42,878 nt of DNA from Bacteroidales bacterium UBA3297. GTDB lineage: Bacteria; Bacteroidota; Bacteroidia; Bacteroidales; Paludibacteraceae. The notes under the pieces were generated by a model. The model ran no database searches. It saw nothing but the letters and a program-made list of their open reading frames with translations, and was not told where the DNA came from. Every line of letters begins with the position of its first letter. The stretch's first letter is position 1. Positions 8,563 through 17,489 of this stretch are shown piece by piece. The stretch spans positions 1 through 42,878 of the forward strand of contig DETD01000032.1 of NCBI GenBank assembly GCA_002362105.1, written 5' to 3'. Made by a program: the position numbers and the translations under genes.

Positions 8563-10026
8563 TTAGAACAGTTCTTGCATAATAGGGAGTTTGATTGTGT
8601 AGTGACGCCTCTGACCGTTTCTGAAAGAGTCGAATAAGAATTCAATTTCCTTCTTTCTAACAATTTTTGTTAGCGAGCAGGTCTCGTGGTCTTTCCTTTC
8701 TTTTTGTTTGAACAGGTCTTTCTCAATGGTGTATCTGGAAGTGTGGGTCTGTTTTCCGACCGTTTTATACGCCTTTGCCTTATGGTTGCGTATGCAGATT
8801 CCCTTGTTGCTCGGATATTCCAAATAGCTGTTCGCAAAGTGCTTCAGCTCTTTTATGATATCTTTGTATAAGCTGTTGTTTGTCTCAATTTTGTTGAGTC
8901 GGTCAACAATGCTTTGGGCGTCTTTTTCAAGTTCTATCCAGTGTTCAGAGGTCTGAGACGTGTTCCAGAGGTATTCCCATTTGCTGGATATTTGAACCAA
9001 ACTGTCGGCTTGTTTGTCTAATATATTCGCAATGCGGATGTCTTTCAAGTTTTCAATCAGGAGCTTCTGGTAGTTGATGTCATTTTTGAAAGTCTTTTTG
9101 TAGCTTTTGGCCGGTTTGAAGACATTGTTATAGTAGCCAGTCAGGCCTTGTTTCCTGAGCGATAGCTCGTTTGGTATGCCTAATGAAATAACCAGGTACT
9201 TGTTCATGTCACGTAACCCGAAAACAGCCCTCTCTAACGAGTCGGCTACCTGTGTGTAGTGCTTTAGAGAGTCTTGCCAGACATAGTCACCCCCGTCTTC
9301 GCTTGTAGTCGCATCGTAAAACCTATTTTTGAAAGTGTTGGGTGAAGATGTGCACTGAAAATAGCTTGTTGGCGAGAAGTGTGTCGATGTGTATAACTTA
9401 TCGTCCATTCCCACAGCGAACCAGTTCCTGTTGAATTGGAAGGTGAACTTCTTTTTTTCTTTATTGTAGAATCCAGCACCCCAGGTAGGGTCGAATGCGT
9501 AGGGTTGTCCGTCGAGTATACAGATGACCCATGCGTGCCTAGGGTTGTCAGACGCTTCGTGCTTTACGCTGTAGCCGCTTAGCGTATAGCTTTCAATGCC
9601 CATTTTCTTCGCCAGTTGGTGGAACAGTTCAGCATAGTTGGCGCACACCCCTATTTTCTTCTTAAAGGTGTAGTCTGCCAGTGCAAAATCATGATATCTG
9701 TTTTGTACATCTAATGCCGAATACGAGTACTTTACATTGGTGCAGATCCACGAGTAGATCGCCCAAAGTCGGTCTTTGTCGGTCGTGTAGTTCGCCATAA
9801 TGTAGCCGACCATCTCGTCGATCGATTTGGTGACGCTGTCGGGCAGAATTTCGGGGCGGACGTATTTCTGTCTTATCTTAATCACCTCGTATTCGTTACC
9901 CATTGAGTCTGATGTATAACCTAACAGGGTGGTGTCTGGTTGGAACTGTTGTCTGTTCAGGGCGTTTGCATTACAGACAACACTCATCGCCATCACCATA
10001 CATATGTAGTAAAGTAGCTTATTCAT
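8563..10026 (-). CDS. Exported transglutaminase-like domain protein, 487 aa
   Basis: A signal peptide (about residues 1-22) precedes a transglutaminase-like (papain-fold) domain of the 'kyphoscoliosis peptidase' type. The expected triad is visible: Cys128 in KIGVCANYAELF, His164 in NPRHAWV and Asp179 in AFDPTWGAG. The domain spans about residues 70-200. The remaining 280 residues are largely helical and polar with no family I recognise. Members act as cysteine proteases, cross-linkers or inactive binding domains; the complete triad suggests activity in the periplasm or at the cell surface. The closest neighbour downstream is another exported protein, and the pair may form an operon. Confidence 0.85.
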   Translation of the reverse strand: MNKLLYYICMVMAMSVVCNANALNRQQFQPDTTLLGYTSDSMGNEYEVIKIRQKYVRPEILPDSVTKSIDEMVGYIMANYTTDKDRLWAIYSWICTNVKYSYSALDVQNRYHDFALADYTFKKKIGVCANYAELFHQLAKKMGIESYTLSGYSVKHEASDNPRHAWVICILDGQPYAFDPTWGAGFYNKEKKKFTFQFNRNWFAVGMDDKLYTSTHFSPTSYFQCTSSPNTFKNRFYDATTSEDGGDYVWQDSLKHYTQVADSLERAVFGLRDMNKYLVISLGIPNELSLRKQGLTGYYNNVFKPAKSYKKTFKNDINYQKLLIENLKDIRIANILDKQADSLVQISSKWEYLWNTSQTSEHWIELEKDAQSIVDRLNKIETNNSLYKDIIKELKHFANSYLEYPSNKGICIRNHKAKAYKTVGKQTHTSRYTIEKDLFKQKERKDHETCSLTKIVRKKEIEFLFDSFRNGQRRHYTIKLPIMQELF

Positions 10027-10337
10027 AATCTACCTGTTTTTTTATTCTAGATGTAAAGCTAGTGCTTAATACCTAATACAGGGTTAGGTTGCAAGGTTGT
10101 AGGCAAAACTGAACATAACCATGTATGTTGTCTATAATTGGGACTGCCTCTAACATCTGGCTATAGTTTTTATAGGTTAATACACAACAAATGCGTATTT
10201 TCGTTCCGGGAAACCTTAACTAAAAAAGTTGCAGGAACCCATAGAATTCATAACGTACCTCCAAGAAGAAGGAAAGGACGTCGCGGTGAGCCGTCTCTTC
10301 CTTGTATTCATTGGCATTGTTCAGAAAACAACTAATC
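10027..10337. other. Divergent intergenic region
   Basis: This region separates the minus-strand transglutaminase-like gene from the plus-strand gene at 10338. I see no convincing gene or RNA here, and no full TTG/TAnnTTTG promoter for either direction. Confidence 0.5.
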
Positions 10338-11063
10338 ATGCGAGTATATTTTGTAGTAATTTTATTTATTCTTTCTTCGTTTCCTTCATTTGCGGTTCCC
10401 GATTCGTTTTCGGGGGATCCGAAAAACGTGTTTACTGGCAAATGCTCGATACACAGTAGCGACATTGGCGATTTGAATAAAGACGGAATAGACGACTATG
10501 CCTTCATTCTGTTTCAAGACACCTACGAGGACATTATAGAGGAGGGTGAAGAAGAAGGAGAAGTCCTGTCGGAGGAAGAGATAACTATGAAGGAAGCGGA
10601 AGATGACCAGACAGAAGATTCCGACGCTTCTAGTAAAGAATACGATGTGGTTGTCGCAATTTACTTTGGTGATGCCGATGGCACATACCTCCTTTATAAT
10701 GCATGGAATAATATTCTTCCGAAAAAAGACATCTCTGTCAATTACGAGGAACTCTATAGTTCTATTAGTCCGAAAGGGGTGCTTAGCATCCACTACAATA
10801 TTTTCTATGGAGCAGGCACATGGTGGTGGCCACAGGCGACCTTCCTGTTCCGTTATGAAAATGACAAATTCCGCCTGATAGGCGAGGAAAGAGAAGCCTT
10901 TCACCGTGCGACCGGCGAGGGCATGAGAACCAGCGTCAACTACCTGACAGGCAAACAATATTCAATTGAGTTTAATATGTTCGAAGATAAGACGGAGAAG
11001 CCCGTATGGAGTTCGATTGAAAAAAAAGATGCGGTAAAGTATTTGGGCGATTTCGGCCTTTAA
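10338..11063 (+). CDS. Exported FG-GAP/calcium-loop-like protein, 241 aa
   Basis: The ATG at 10338 starts a signal peptide (MRVYFVVILFILSSFPSFA). Just after it comes DIGDLNKDGIDDYAF (about residues 42-56). This is a DxNxDGxxD loop as in FG-GAP/VCBS and dockerin calcium sites, in the setting 'GDLNxDGxxDxA' common to FG-GAP propeller proteins. An acidic stretch rich in Glu and Asp follows (about 64-100), then a strand-rich remainder with an aromatic run (GTWWWPQATFLFRYE). Only one such loop is obvious, so this is not a full propeller. It is probably periplasmic or surface-bound. A weak hairpin lies after the stop. Confidence 0.7.
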   Translation: MRVYFVVILFILSSFPSFAVPDSFSGDPKNVFTGKCSIHSSDIGDLNKDGIDDYAFILFQDTYEDIIEEGEEEGEVLSEEEITMKEAEDDQTEDSDASSKEYDVVVAIYFGDADGTYLLYNAWNNILPKKDISVNYEELYSSISPKGVLSIHYNIFYGAGTWWWPQATFLFRYENDKFRLIGEEREAFHRATGEGMRTSVNYLTGKQYSIEFNMFEDKTEKPVWSSIEKKDAVKYLGDFGL

Positions 11064-11074
11064 TTCACCAGCAC

Positions 11075-11105
11075 AACTCCTTCGTGAGGTTTACAGCGGA
11101 GTTTT
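11075..11105 (+). terminator. Weak terminator-like hairpin
   Basis: AACTCC (11075-11080) can pair with GGAGTT (11098-11103), followed by TT and a T-rich run. The stem is short and the loop is 17 bases, so this is only a candidate terminator for the gene ending at 11063. Confidence 0.3.
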
Positions 11106-11186
11106 CTGTTATTGTCTAGCCGAAAAAAAATGTTTTTTATATTGTATAACATATAGTTAAATGCCATAGGCGTATTAGAATAAACC

Positions 11187-11194
11187 TATATTTG
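11187..11194 (+). promoter_or_regulatory. -7 promoter element with leader hairpin upstream of the T9SS cargo gene
   Basis: TATATTTG matches the -7 consensus TAnnTTTG in the context AAACCTATATTTG, but no TTG sits at the ideal -33 distance. About 20 bases later an inverted repeat (TATAGGTT ... AACCTAT) could fold in the leader of roughly 90 bases before the ATG at 11292. Confidence 0.4.
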
Positions 11195-11291
11195 TGGCAG
11201 ACGATTTATAGGTTAAAAGTAAGGGTTCTTCATAAACCTATCTAAACTTAATTGTGAAAATATAGAACCCACAAACTCAAATTAAACGCTT

Positions 11292-13004
11292 ATGGTTAAA
11301 AGACTACTTATGCTGCTATTATTCGCAGCGCTATTCTGTTCTAATTCTGTCTGCAAACCCGTTTTTGTTTCCTACGATTACAACACTGGCGAGAAACTGG
11401 TTGGACATAACATTAAAGTCTGTGCTAACGACACGATTTCTCTCCGGGTGGAGGACGATTCTACGGGGAATGTGTTGGATACCTTTAACATTAGAATTTA
11501 TAGGGAAACCGAAAACGGCTCAAAAGAAGAGACTTATTCAGGAGACCGCCTCTTCAAATTTAAACAGGGAGAAAGATTCTGGTTATATGTTGATGAATTA
11601 TTTGAATATATTCCCATCAACAATATAGGCGATATAATTTATACAAGCTATCACGACACGATACACGTAATGAAGTGTGACATCGACACCACTGTATGTG
11701 AGGGAGACAGCATTTGCTTAAGCGCCTATAGTATTACCAAACAAGCGGGACCATTCTACTGGTCGACATACAAATACAAATATACCGACGATATGTATGG
11801 TAGCATAACAAAAAATAGTGACCCGATTTGTCTGAGTGTATGGGAGCCTACCACTATTAAATTGGAAGACAAAAAAGGAAACACCTACTTCTACAACATA
11901 GATGTCACTAAAAAACCGACTTTAACGTACGAAATTTCAAGGAATTGCGATAGAGTTGAACTTCAGATAAACAGTACCAACACCAACTCAGTCGAAATTT
12001 ACCCGAACGGATTGGACAACGTTGTCTATCTGTCGGATAACGCTTTGACCTTCAATGTTAATCAGTCTTTTAGTTATGTCTATATTGCGGCCAAAAATGG
12101 GGAATGTTATGTTGACGATTCCGTCAAGTTCTCTTCTGTGGATTCAAGATACAGAATTGCCCCTGAAAAAAAACATATTAATTTGTGCGAGGACGCAATT
12201 TTGAACTTGAAAGAACTGCTCAATGATCCATATAGTTTTGTTTCCTACAGAGTGTTTGGCGGAGAAGCAGACTACACGGGTACAAATAACACAAATGATT
12301 ATGTGTCTTTTTCTAAGCCAGGCACTTACCATGTGGTGGTTTGGAGCACCGAACAAAATGGCTGTATCGACTCAGCGGGTTCGTTTGTAACGGTTATTCC
12401 AACTCCGAAATTCCAGTTGGATGCTAATGTAACAGGATTGTGTCTAGGCGATACTGTCTTTATAAGAGCCAGGGGTATGGGAGAAGGACCAGACGAAAAC
12501 ATGTATGAGATAATGCATAATGGGGTACCTTCTTATGAGAACTTTTATAGCGAAATCATAACAGAGCCAGGTTTAAAAATGTACGACGTAAGAGTTGTCA
12601 ACAAGGACGGGTGTTTTACTGAAGAACATGCCGAATTCGAATTCAAAGACTGCAACAACCAATGTGTCGACGACACCGTTCATTTCAAGGCCGCATCGGT
12701 CGATGTGATTAAAAACGGCACTTGCGACTTCTCGCTGTTGTTCACCTCTAAAACAGACAACGGATGTCTGAAATACTATTACATCGACTTGGATGTTGAA
12801 GACTGCAATGGCGGTAACGAGAATGTCTCTATTCCGTTGGTTGTTAACGGCAACACCGTTAACTTCGAATCGGAACTCAGTGTGGAAATTTTTGCCGCCG
12901 ACGGGCGTAAGGTTTTTGGTGGCAAGTGCAAGAGCGTCAAACTTGATACGGGTCTCTATATTGTGACCAGCAACGGAGCCTACCGGAAGGTGCTTATTAA
13001 GTAG
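11292..13004 (+). CDS. Secreted T9SS cargo protein, 570 aa
   Basis: A signal peptide (MVKRLLMLLLFAALFCSNSV) is followed by a strand-rich body resembling tandem Ig-like or PKD-like domains. These hold repeated short patterns such as 'D..C.GD.I.L.A' (about residues 135, 375 and 455) and phrases like GCIDSAGSFVTV. The last 40 residues (VEIFAADGRKVF ... GLYIVTSNGAYRKVLIK) have the form of a T9SS type A sorting domain, which directs export across the outer membrane and anchoring at the surface. It is probably a surface adhesin or structural protein. The exact ligand cannot be told. It ends at a strong, repeated terminator hairpin (13033-13076). Confidence 0.8.
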   Translation: MVKRLLMLLLFAALFCSNSVCKPVFVSYDYNTGEKLVGHNIKVCANDTISLRVEDDSTGNVLDTFNIRIYRETENGSKEETYSGDRLFKFKQGERFWLYVDELFEYIPINNIGDIIYTSYHDTIHVMKCDIDTTVCEGDSICLSAYSITKQAGPFYWSTYKYKYTDDMYGSITKNSDPICLSVWEPTTIKLEDKKGNTYFYNIDVTKKPTLTYEISRNCDRVELQINSTNTNSVEIYPNGLDNVVYLSDNALTFNVNQSFSYVYIAAKNGECYVDDSVKFSSVDSRYRIAPEKKHINLCEDAILNLKELLNDPYSFVSYRVFGGEADYTGTNNTNDYVSFSKPGTYHVVVWSTEQNGCIDSAGSFVTVIPTPKFQLDANVTGLCLGDTVFIRARGMGEGPDENMYEIMHNGVPSYENFYSEIITEPGLKMYDVRVVNKDGCFTEEHAEFEFKDCNNQCVDDTVHFKAASVDVIKNGTCDFSLLFTSKTDNGCLKYYYIDLDVEDCNGGNENVSIPLVVNGNTVNFESELSVEIFAADGRKVFGGKCKSVKLDTGLYIVTSNGAYRKVLIK

Positions 13005-13032
13005 GTGATTGCACCGCACGAAATTCTTAAAT

Positions 13033-13076
13033 CGGGCACGGGGAAAAGGTACAGCCTTTCTCCGTGCCCGTTTTTT
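13033..13076 (+). terminator. Strong terminator, copy 1 of a repeated 48-bp hairpin element
   Basis: The 38-base segment 13033-13070 folds into a long hairpin: CGGGCACGG pairs with CCGTGCCCG, extended by GGAAA/TTTCT-type pairs. It is followed by T6. It ends the T9SS cargo gene. Bases 13023-13070 match 17262-17309 with one mismatch. Confidence 0.8.
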
Positions 13077-13191
13077 GTGTCTAGTATGTTCTTTTGCATG
13101 GTGCTGTGTGCTAACTATATAAGACTCAGAGCGGTACGATTTCTCGCCGTGTTCGTGAATTTGTCCTTCTTGAAAAAATTCTATAAAAGTG

Positions 13192-13222
13192 TTGTAGTAT
13201 TTCCCTTTTATGAGTACTTTTG
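13192..13222 (+). promoter_or_regulatory. Promoter of the TetR gene
   Basis: TTG at 13192-13194 and TACTTTTG at 13215-13222 are spaced 20 bases. The expected start (about 13229) lies just before an 11-bp operator at 13233-13243. Confidence 0.6.
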
Positions 13223-13232
13223 CAACAAACAA

Positions 13233-13243
13233 GAACGTTGTTC
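13233..13243. promoter_or_regulatory. Candidate TetR operator, site 1
   Basis: GAACGTTGTTC is a palindrome GAAC-N3-GTTC. It sits right after the predicted start of the tetR transcript, where a bound repressor would block its own gene. The same pattern occurs at 13906-13916 in front of the transporter. Confidence 0.55.
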
Positions 13244-13270
13244 GTTTTTTAAAAGGCGGTAACAAAGCGT

Positions 13271-13879
13271 ATGCAGGTGATTAAGGAAGATAAACGTCGG
13301 TCCATTGTGCGGGTGGCTACTTCACATTTCAAGAAGTATGGCTTCCTGAAGGCCTCTATGCGCGACATTGCCAAAGAAGCGGGTGTGGGTGTCGGTAACA
13401 TGTACAACTACTTTACAAGTAAGGACGAACTGTTTAGGGTGGTGGTGCAGCCGGTCATTGATGTTGCTTACGCCAAACTTGAAGAGTACCACGGTGTCTA
13501 CCGTGACATTAAAGATAGTCTGGAACCCGGATTTATCGACTATGGTAGTGAATCGATGTTCCAGATTATTAAAAAGAACCGGATGTTGCTCGAAATTTTG
13601 TTCTTTAAGGCGCAAGGCTCTTCTCTTGAACATTTCGACGAGGAGTTTACCGAACGTTCTACAGAATGTGTGCTGAAGTGGTTGGACAAGAACAAGGACT
13701 TGCACCCGGAAATGAACTCCAACATAAGCCGCTTTTCCATTCACATGCAAAGCGTATTTATGTTTACTCTAATCCGTGAAATGGTTATGCACCGGCTTCC
13801 GGACGACGAGATGCGGAAGGTTTTGCAAGAATACTACCAGTTAGAGATTTTCGGTTGGAGAGAGCTTACACGTATGTAG
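13271..13879 (+). CDS. TetR/AcrR-family transcriptional regulator, 202 aa
   Basis: The first 60 residues form a typical TetR DNA-binding domain, with the helix-turn-helix SMRDIAKEAGVGVGNMYNYFTSKDELF (about residues 29-55). The rest is the helical ligand-binding and dimer domain. TetR proteins are usually repressors released by a small ligand. The gene is followed after 82 bases by an RND/MMPL transporter gene on the same strand, which suggests it controls that export locus. GAAC-N3-GTTC palindromes lie in front of both genes (13233-13243 and 13906-13916). The length is normal and the gene looks intact even though its presumed targets are broken. Confidence 0.88.
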   Translation: MQVIKEDKRRSIVRVATSHFKKYGFLKASMRDIAKEAGVGVGNMYNYFTSKDELFRVVVQPVIDVAYAKLEEYHGVYRDIKDSLEPGFIDYGSESMFQIIKKNRMLLEILFFKAQGSSLEHFDEEFTERSTECVLKWLDKNKDLHPEMNSNISRFSIHMQSVFMFTLIREMVMHRLPDDEMRKVLQEYYQLEIFGWRELTRM

Positions 13880-13905
13880 GTTCTCTCTTTTTTTTGAACA
13901 AAATT

Positions 13906-13916
13906 GAACGCTGTTC
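13906..13916. promoter_or_regulatory. Candidate TetR operator, site 2
   Basis: TGAACGCTGTTCA (13905-13917) contains GAAC-N3-GTTC and is symmetric one base further on each side. It lies 45 bases before the transporter ATG (13961) and is flanked by two further GAAC half-sites. It matches site 1 at 13233-13243. Confidence 0.55.
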
Positions 13917-13960
13917 ATTTTTGAACTTCGGATTTTGCATTGTTTAAATTAAATAAATTT

Positions 13961-15149
13961 ATGAAGATTAGTAAAGTAAACAACGTTTTCAGGGGCATTG
14001 TGCAACGCATGGTGAACCACCGGATTACAGTTAGTCTGTGTTTTGTGGCACTCTGTGTGCTGGCTTTGATGGGAACAAAACAAATCTATTTCCAGACGTC
14101 GTGGGACAGTTATTTCGTCGAGGGTGATCCGATGCTGAAACAAACCGATGAGTTTAAGTCTATTTTCGGTAACGACTACTATGTCGCCGTCTTGGCGCGG
14201 AACGACGAGGGGCTGTTTACCAAGCAAAGCCTTGGCCTGATTAGGGAACTGAGCCAGGAACTGATGGACAGCCTGTCGTATTCCGAGAAAATCACGTCGC
14301 TTACAGACCTTGAGTTTATGGTGGGTTCGGAAGAAGGTATGACGCTGGAACAGATTGTTCCCGACGAGATTCCTTCCGACAAGATGGGGCTGGAGGCAAT
14401 ACGCCGTAAGGCTTACAGCAAGCCTTATGTGGCCAGCCGCCTGCTTTCGAAAGATGGTACAATGACGTGGATTATGCTGAAACCCGACACATAGGGCGAA
14501 AAAGCCTGCACGGATAGTGTATAATTCTAATGAGGCTGAACTCGAGATGAACGACCTACAAGAGAAAGCGCGTGAACTGTTTCCTACTTCTACTGTTTCG
14601 GTGGTGGGCAATATACCGCAATTTACAGTCATGCAGCAATATATTGAAAAAGGCCAAATGTGGTCGATGCTGCTATCGGTGGGCATTATTGGTGTCTTGC
14701 TGATGCTTGTTTTCGGCAATTGGAAGCTCGGTCTCATCAGCATGTTGCCAAACCTGGCGCCGGCGGTTATTGTTGGAGGGTTGATGGGCTGGCTCGACTA
14801 TCCGCTCGATATGATGACGGCCTGTATCATTCCTATGGTTTTGGGTATTGCCGTCGACGATACCATACACATCATCAACCATACCCATTTAGAGTATGAG
14901 CGGACGGGCAACTACACAACTTCTATATGCAGCACGTTCCGTGTTGCCGGTATGAGTGTGGTTATGAGCACTGTCATCATTTCTGCGGTTTTTGCCGGGT
15001 TTATGTCGGCGTCGGCAACACAGTTCCGCAATTTCGGCATGTTGGCCATCATTGGTATGTTGTCGGCGCTGCTGGTCGACCTTTTTGTCACTCCGCTTCT
15101 TATTAAATACCTGCGTGTGTTTGGCAGGGAAAAGAAATGTAAAAACTAA
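13961..15149 (+). pseudogene. RND/MMPL-family exporter, broken by internal deletion and nonsense codon
   Basis: The first part (13961-14494, 177 aa) holds the N-terminal end of an MMPL/RND exporter: one membrane segment (VSLCFVALCVLALMG) and the start of the first periplasmic domain. It stops at a TAG (14492-14494). Protein-like sequence (GEKACTDS) continues for a few codons, then the frame shifts. From 14517 to 15149 the C-terminal end follows, with TM segments and the family motif GIAVDDTIHIINH. Intact Bacteroidota relatives have about 780 residues, whereas this locus has about 390. The missing piece is roughly TM2-TM7 and most of the second periplasmic domain. The ATG at 13961 starts cleanly. 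The gene cannot make a working pump. It lies between its TetR regulator and a LolA-like partner. Confidence 0.82.
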
Positions 15150-15168
15150 GTAACAACGTTAAATTTTT

Positions 15169-15969
15169 ATGAATATGAGAACCAGTATTATTTCTACAGC
15201 CATTATGGCGGTGTGTTGTTTTTCGTCTGCTATGGCCCAAGAGCAAACCCTTTCGGGACGTGACATTGCTGTTAAGGTGAACAACCGCCCCGATGGCGAC
15301 ACGCGCAGGTGCGAGATGAAACTGACCCTGACCAACAAGAATGGTAGCAAGCGCGAGCGGCAGTTGAAGTCGTTTTCTATGGATTGTGGTAAGGATAAGA
15401 AGGACAGCCGGACTATTATGTTTTTCCTGTATCCGGGCGATGTGAAGGGAACCGGCTTCCTGACTTGGGAGTACGATGATATGAACAAGGACGACGATAA
15501 ATGGCTCTATCTGCCGGCTATGAAGAAGACGAGGCGCATTAGCGGTTCGTCTTCGAAAACCGACTATTTTATGGGAACCGACTTTACTTACGACGATATG
15601 GGTGACCGAAATGTGGATGAGGATACGCACAAACTACTGCGTACCGAGCCCCTCAACGGTCATCAGTGCTGGGTGTTGGAGTCGACACCGAACACTACGG
15701 GCGAAATCTACACCCGAAAGGTTTCTTGGGTACGCACAGATTGCCTCATTCCCGAGCGGGTGGAGTATTACGACAAGTTAGGCAAACTTCACCGCGTTCT
15801 TACTGTGCCCGAAATCAAACAGATCGACGGCTTTTGGACCATCTGCCAGATGCGGATGGAAAATGTGCAGACAAAACATTCAACCGATTTGAAAATCAGT
15901 AATATCCATTATAACGAGAAAATGGATGCCAGTATGTTCTCGGTGAGCAGGTTGGAGAAGGGACTTTGA
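15169..15969 (+). CDS. LolA-like outer-membrane lipoprotein-sorting family protein, 266 aa
   Basis: A signal peptide ending in SSAMA precedes a domain of the LolA-like 'outer membrane lipoprotein-sorting protein' family (PF17131 type). Recognisable features are FLTWEYDDMNKDDDKWLYLPAMKKTRRI, YFMGTDFTYDDMGDR and YTRKVSWVRTD. These proteins are periplasmic and are usually encoded next to MMPL transporters, probably carrying a lipid or hydrophobic cargo between inner and outer membrane. Here it follows the broken exporter by 19 bases and overlaps closely with the outer-membrane gene (2-base gap). The gene looks intact. The start may be Met1 or Met3. Confidence 0.85.
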   Translation: MNMRTSIISTAIMAVCCFSSAMAQEQTLSGRDIAVKVNNRPDGDTRRCEMKLTLTNKNGSKRERQLKSFSMDCGKDKKDSRTIMFFLYPGDVKGTGFLTWEYDDMNKDDDKWLYLPAMKKTRRISGSSSKTDYFMGTDFTYDDMGDRNVDEDTHKLLRTEPLNGHQCWVLESTPNTTGEIYTRKVSWVRTDCLIPERVEYYDKLGKLHRVLTVPEIKQIDGFWTICQMRMENVQTKHSTDLKISNIHYNEKMDASMFSVSRLEKGL

Positions 15970-15971
15970 AT

Positions 15972-17215
15972 ATGCTGAATATAAGGAAAACTATTGCCGG
16001 GCTGGCTATTTTTTCGCTTCCGCTGGGTTCGGTCTTTGCACAGGAAGAGGAAGACAGACTGACATTCAGCGCCAAGGGTTTTGTCGACACCTACCATGCT
16101 GTAAGGGCGCATGACAGTTGCGACCTGATGTCAAGCAGGTCGAGGGTGCGCCTCGAGGGGCGGGTTGCCCGTGGGGGGGCAGTGCCTTTGTTTCGGCCAA
16201 TGCCACCTATAACGCCCTGCTACCCGAACAAACCGGTGTCTTCCTCCGTGAGGCTTTTGTCGAAGGCGAGTGCAAGGGGTGGAACTTCCGTCTGGGCCGG
16301 CAGATTGTGACCTGGGGCGTTGCCGACGGCTTGCAGCTGACCGATGTGGTCTCTCCGATGGATTATACTGAATTCCTGGCGCAAGACTACGACGACATAC
16401 GTGTTCCTGTCAATGCGGTTAGGTTGGGTACTGTGTCCGAACACTTCCGCAGTGAGGTTCTCTGGGTGCCTGTGCCCGAATTTTTTGTCCTGCCTACCGA
16501 CCCCGGTAATCCTTGGAACATAAAAATGAACGGTCTTCCTTGCCAGTTTGTCGAGCAACGGCCTTCCAAGCTGTTGGAGAATGGCGATTTTGGCGCCAGG
16601 CTTTGTTTCAATTATTCCGGACTCGATTTTTCGTTAGCCGCTTTGCGCACGTTCAACAAGATGCCGACTTTCCAAGTGCTGGGGCTGACTCCTGAAAAAC
16701 AGTTGCTTTTGGCGGCGGAATACAGGCGTTTGACAATGTTGGGAGCCGATTTCTCGTTTCCTCTCGACAAATTTGTCATCCGTGGCGAGGTGGCTGAATA
16801 TCTGGGTGCTCTGCAGACTTGTTCTGTACCGGGTAAGGCTCCCCTCTCGCGCAACCAGACACAGATGCTGGTCGGTGTCGACTGGTACCCTGGCAACTAT
16901 TGGACGCTGATGTTGCAATATAACCACAGTGTTGTCGACAACTACTCGCCAACCATTAGCGCCTACCGTAATCAGGGTATGGTGGTATTGAACATCAGCA
17001 AGGAATTGTGCCACAATTTACTTAAGTTGAACACTTTTGGACGTATCGACTGCGCCAATAACGGGGGCTTCTTCTTCCGTTTCAATGCCGACTACCTCTT
17101 GACCGACCAGCTGACACTTTCGGCTGGCTACGACTGGTTCCGTGCGGAAAGTGGCACTTTCAGCATGTACGATTCTAACGATGAGTGTTATGTGAAAGGT
17201 AAGTTCTCTTTCTAG
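15972..17215 (+). pseudogene. Outer-membrane beta-barrel protein (DUF1302-like), frameshifted in a G7 run
   Basis: The ATG at 15972 opens a signal peptide (ending VFAQ) and a barrel start (LTFSAKGFVDTYHAV). At the G7 run 16173-16179 the reading moves to another frame, in which the rest of the protein runs to 17215. That part includes GRQIVTWGVADGLQLTDVVSP and a C-terminal barrel strand ending in Phe. One extra G, or two fewer, would restore a protein of about 414 residues. The pattern resembles DUF1302-type outer-membrane proteins that accompany MMPL exporters and LolA/DUF1329-like proteins. The break may be a true mutation, a phase-variable tract or a base-call error. Confidence 0.8.
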
Positions 17216-17270
17216 GAAGAGCGCTGGCAAACTGTTGAATGGGGAGACTTTATACGGAACCATTCTTAAA

Positions 17271-17317
17271 CCGGGCACGGGGAAAAGGTACAGCCTTTCT
17301 CCGTGCCCGGACTTTTA
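17271..17317 (+). terminator. Terminator hairpin, copy 2 of the repeated 48-bp element
   Basis: Bases 17271-17310 fold as CCGGGCACGG ... CCGTGCCCGG with internal GGAAA/TTTCT pairing, then ACTTTT. It closes the tetR export locus. It is the near-copy of the hairpin at 13033-13070; its T run is shorter. Confidence 0.7.
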
Positions 17318-17417
17318 TGCGGTGTCTTTGTGTTTTGAAAAGGCTGCGTGCCACCTGGCTTAACATCTTCGTTGCTCCAACCCGGCAGTGGTGTCGTCTT
17401 TCAGCCAACTACCTCTG

Positions 17418-17455
17418 GTTGCATTGTTTTGGCTTTATTGCTAAATTTGTAAAAC
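17418..17455 (+). promoter_or_regulatory. Promoter segment shared with the Rpn nuclease gene
   Basis: TTG (17419-17421), 20 bases, TAAATTTG (17442-17449). The whole block from GGTTGCATTGTTTTGG to GTAAAACACT matches the reverse complement of about 7396-7434, upstream of the Rpn gene, with one or two changes. A leader of about 34 bases reaches the ATG at 17490. Confidence 0.65.
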
Positions 17456-17489
17456 ACTCAATTGAAATCCATTCCTTTTTTCAGAAGCT

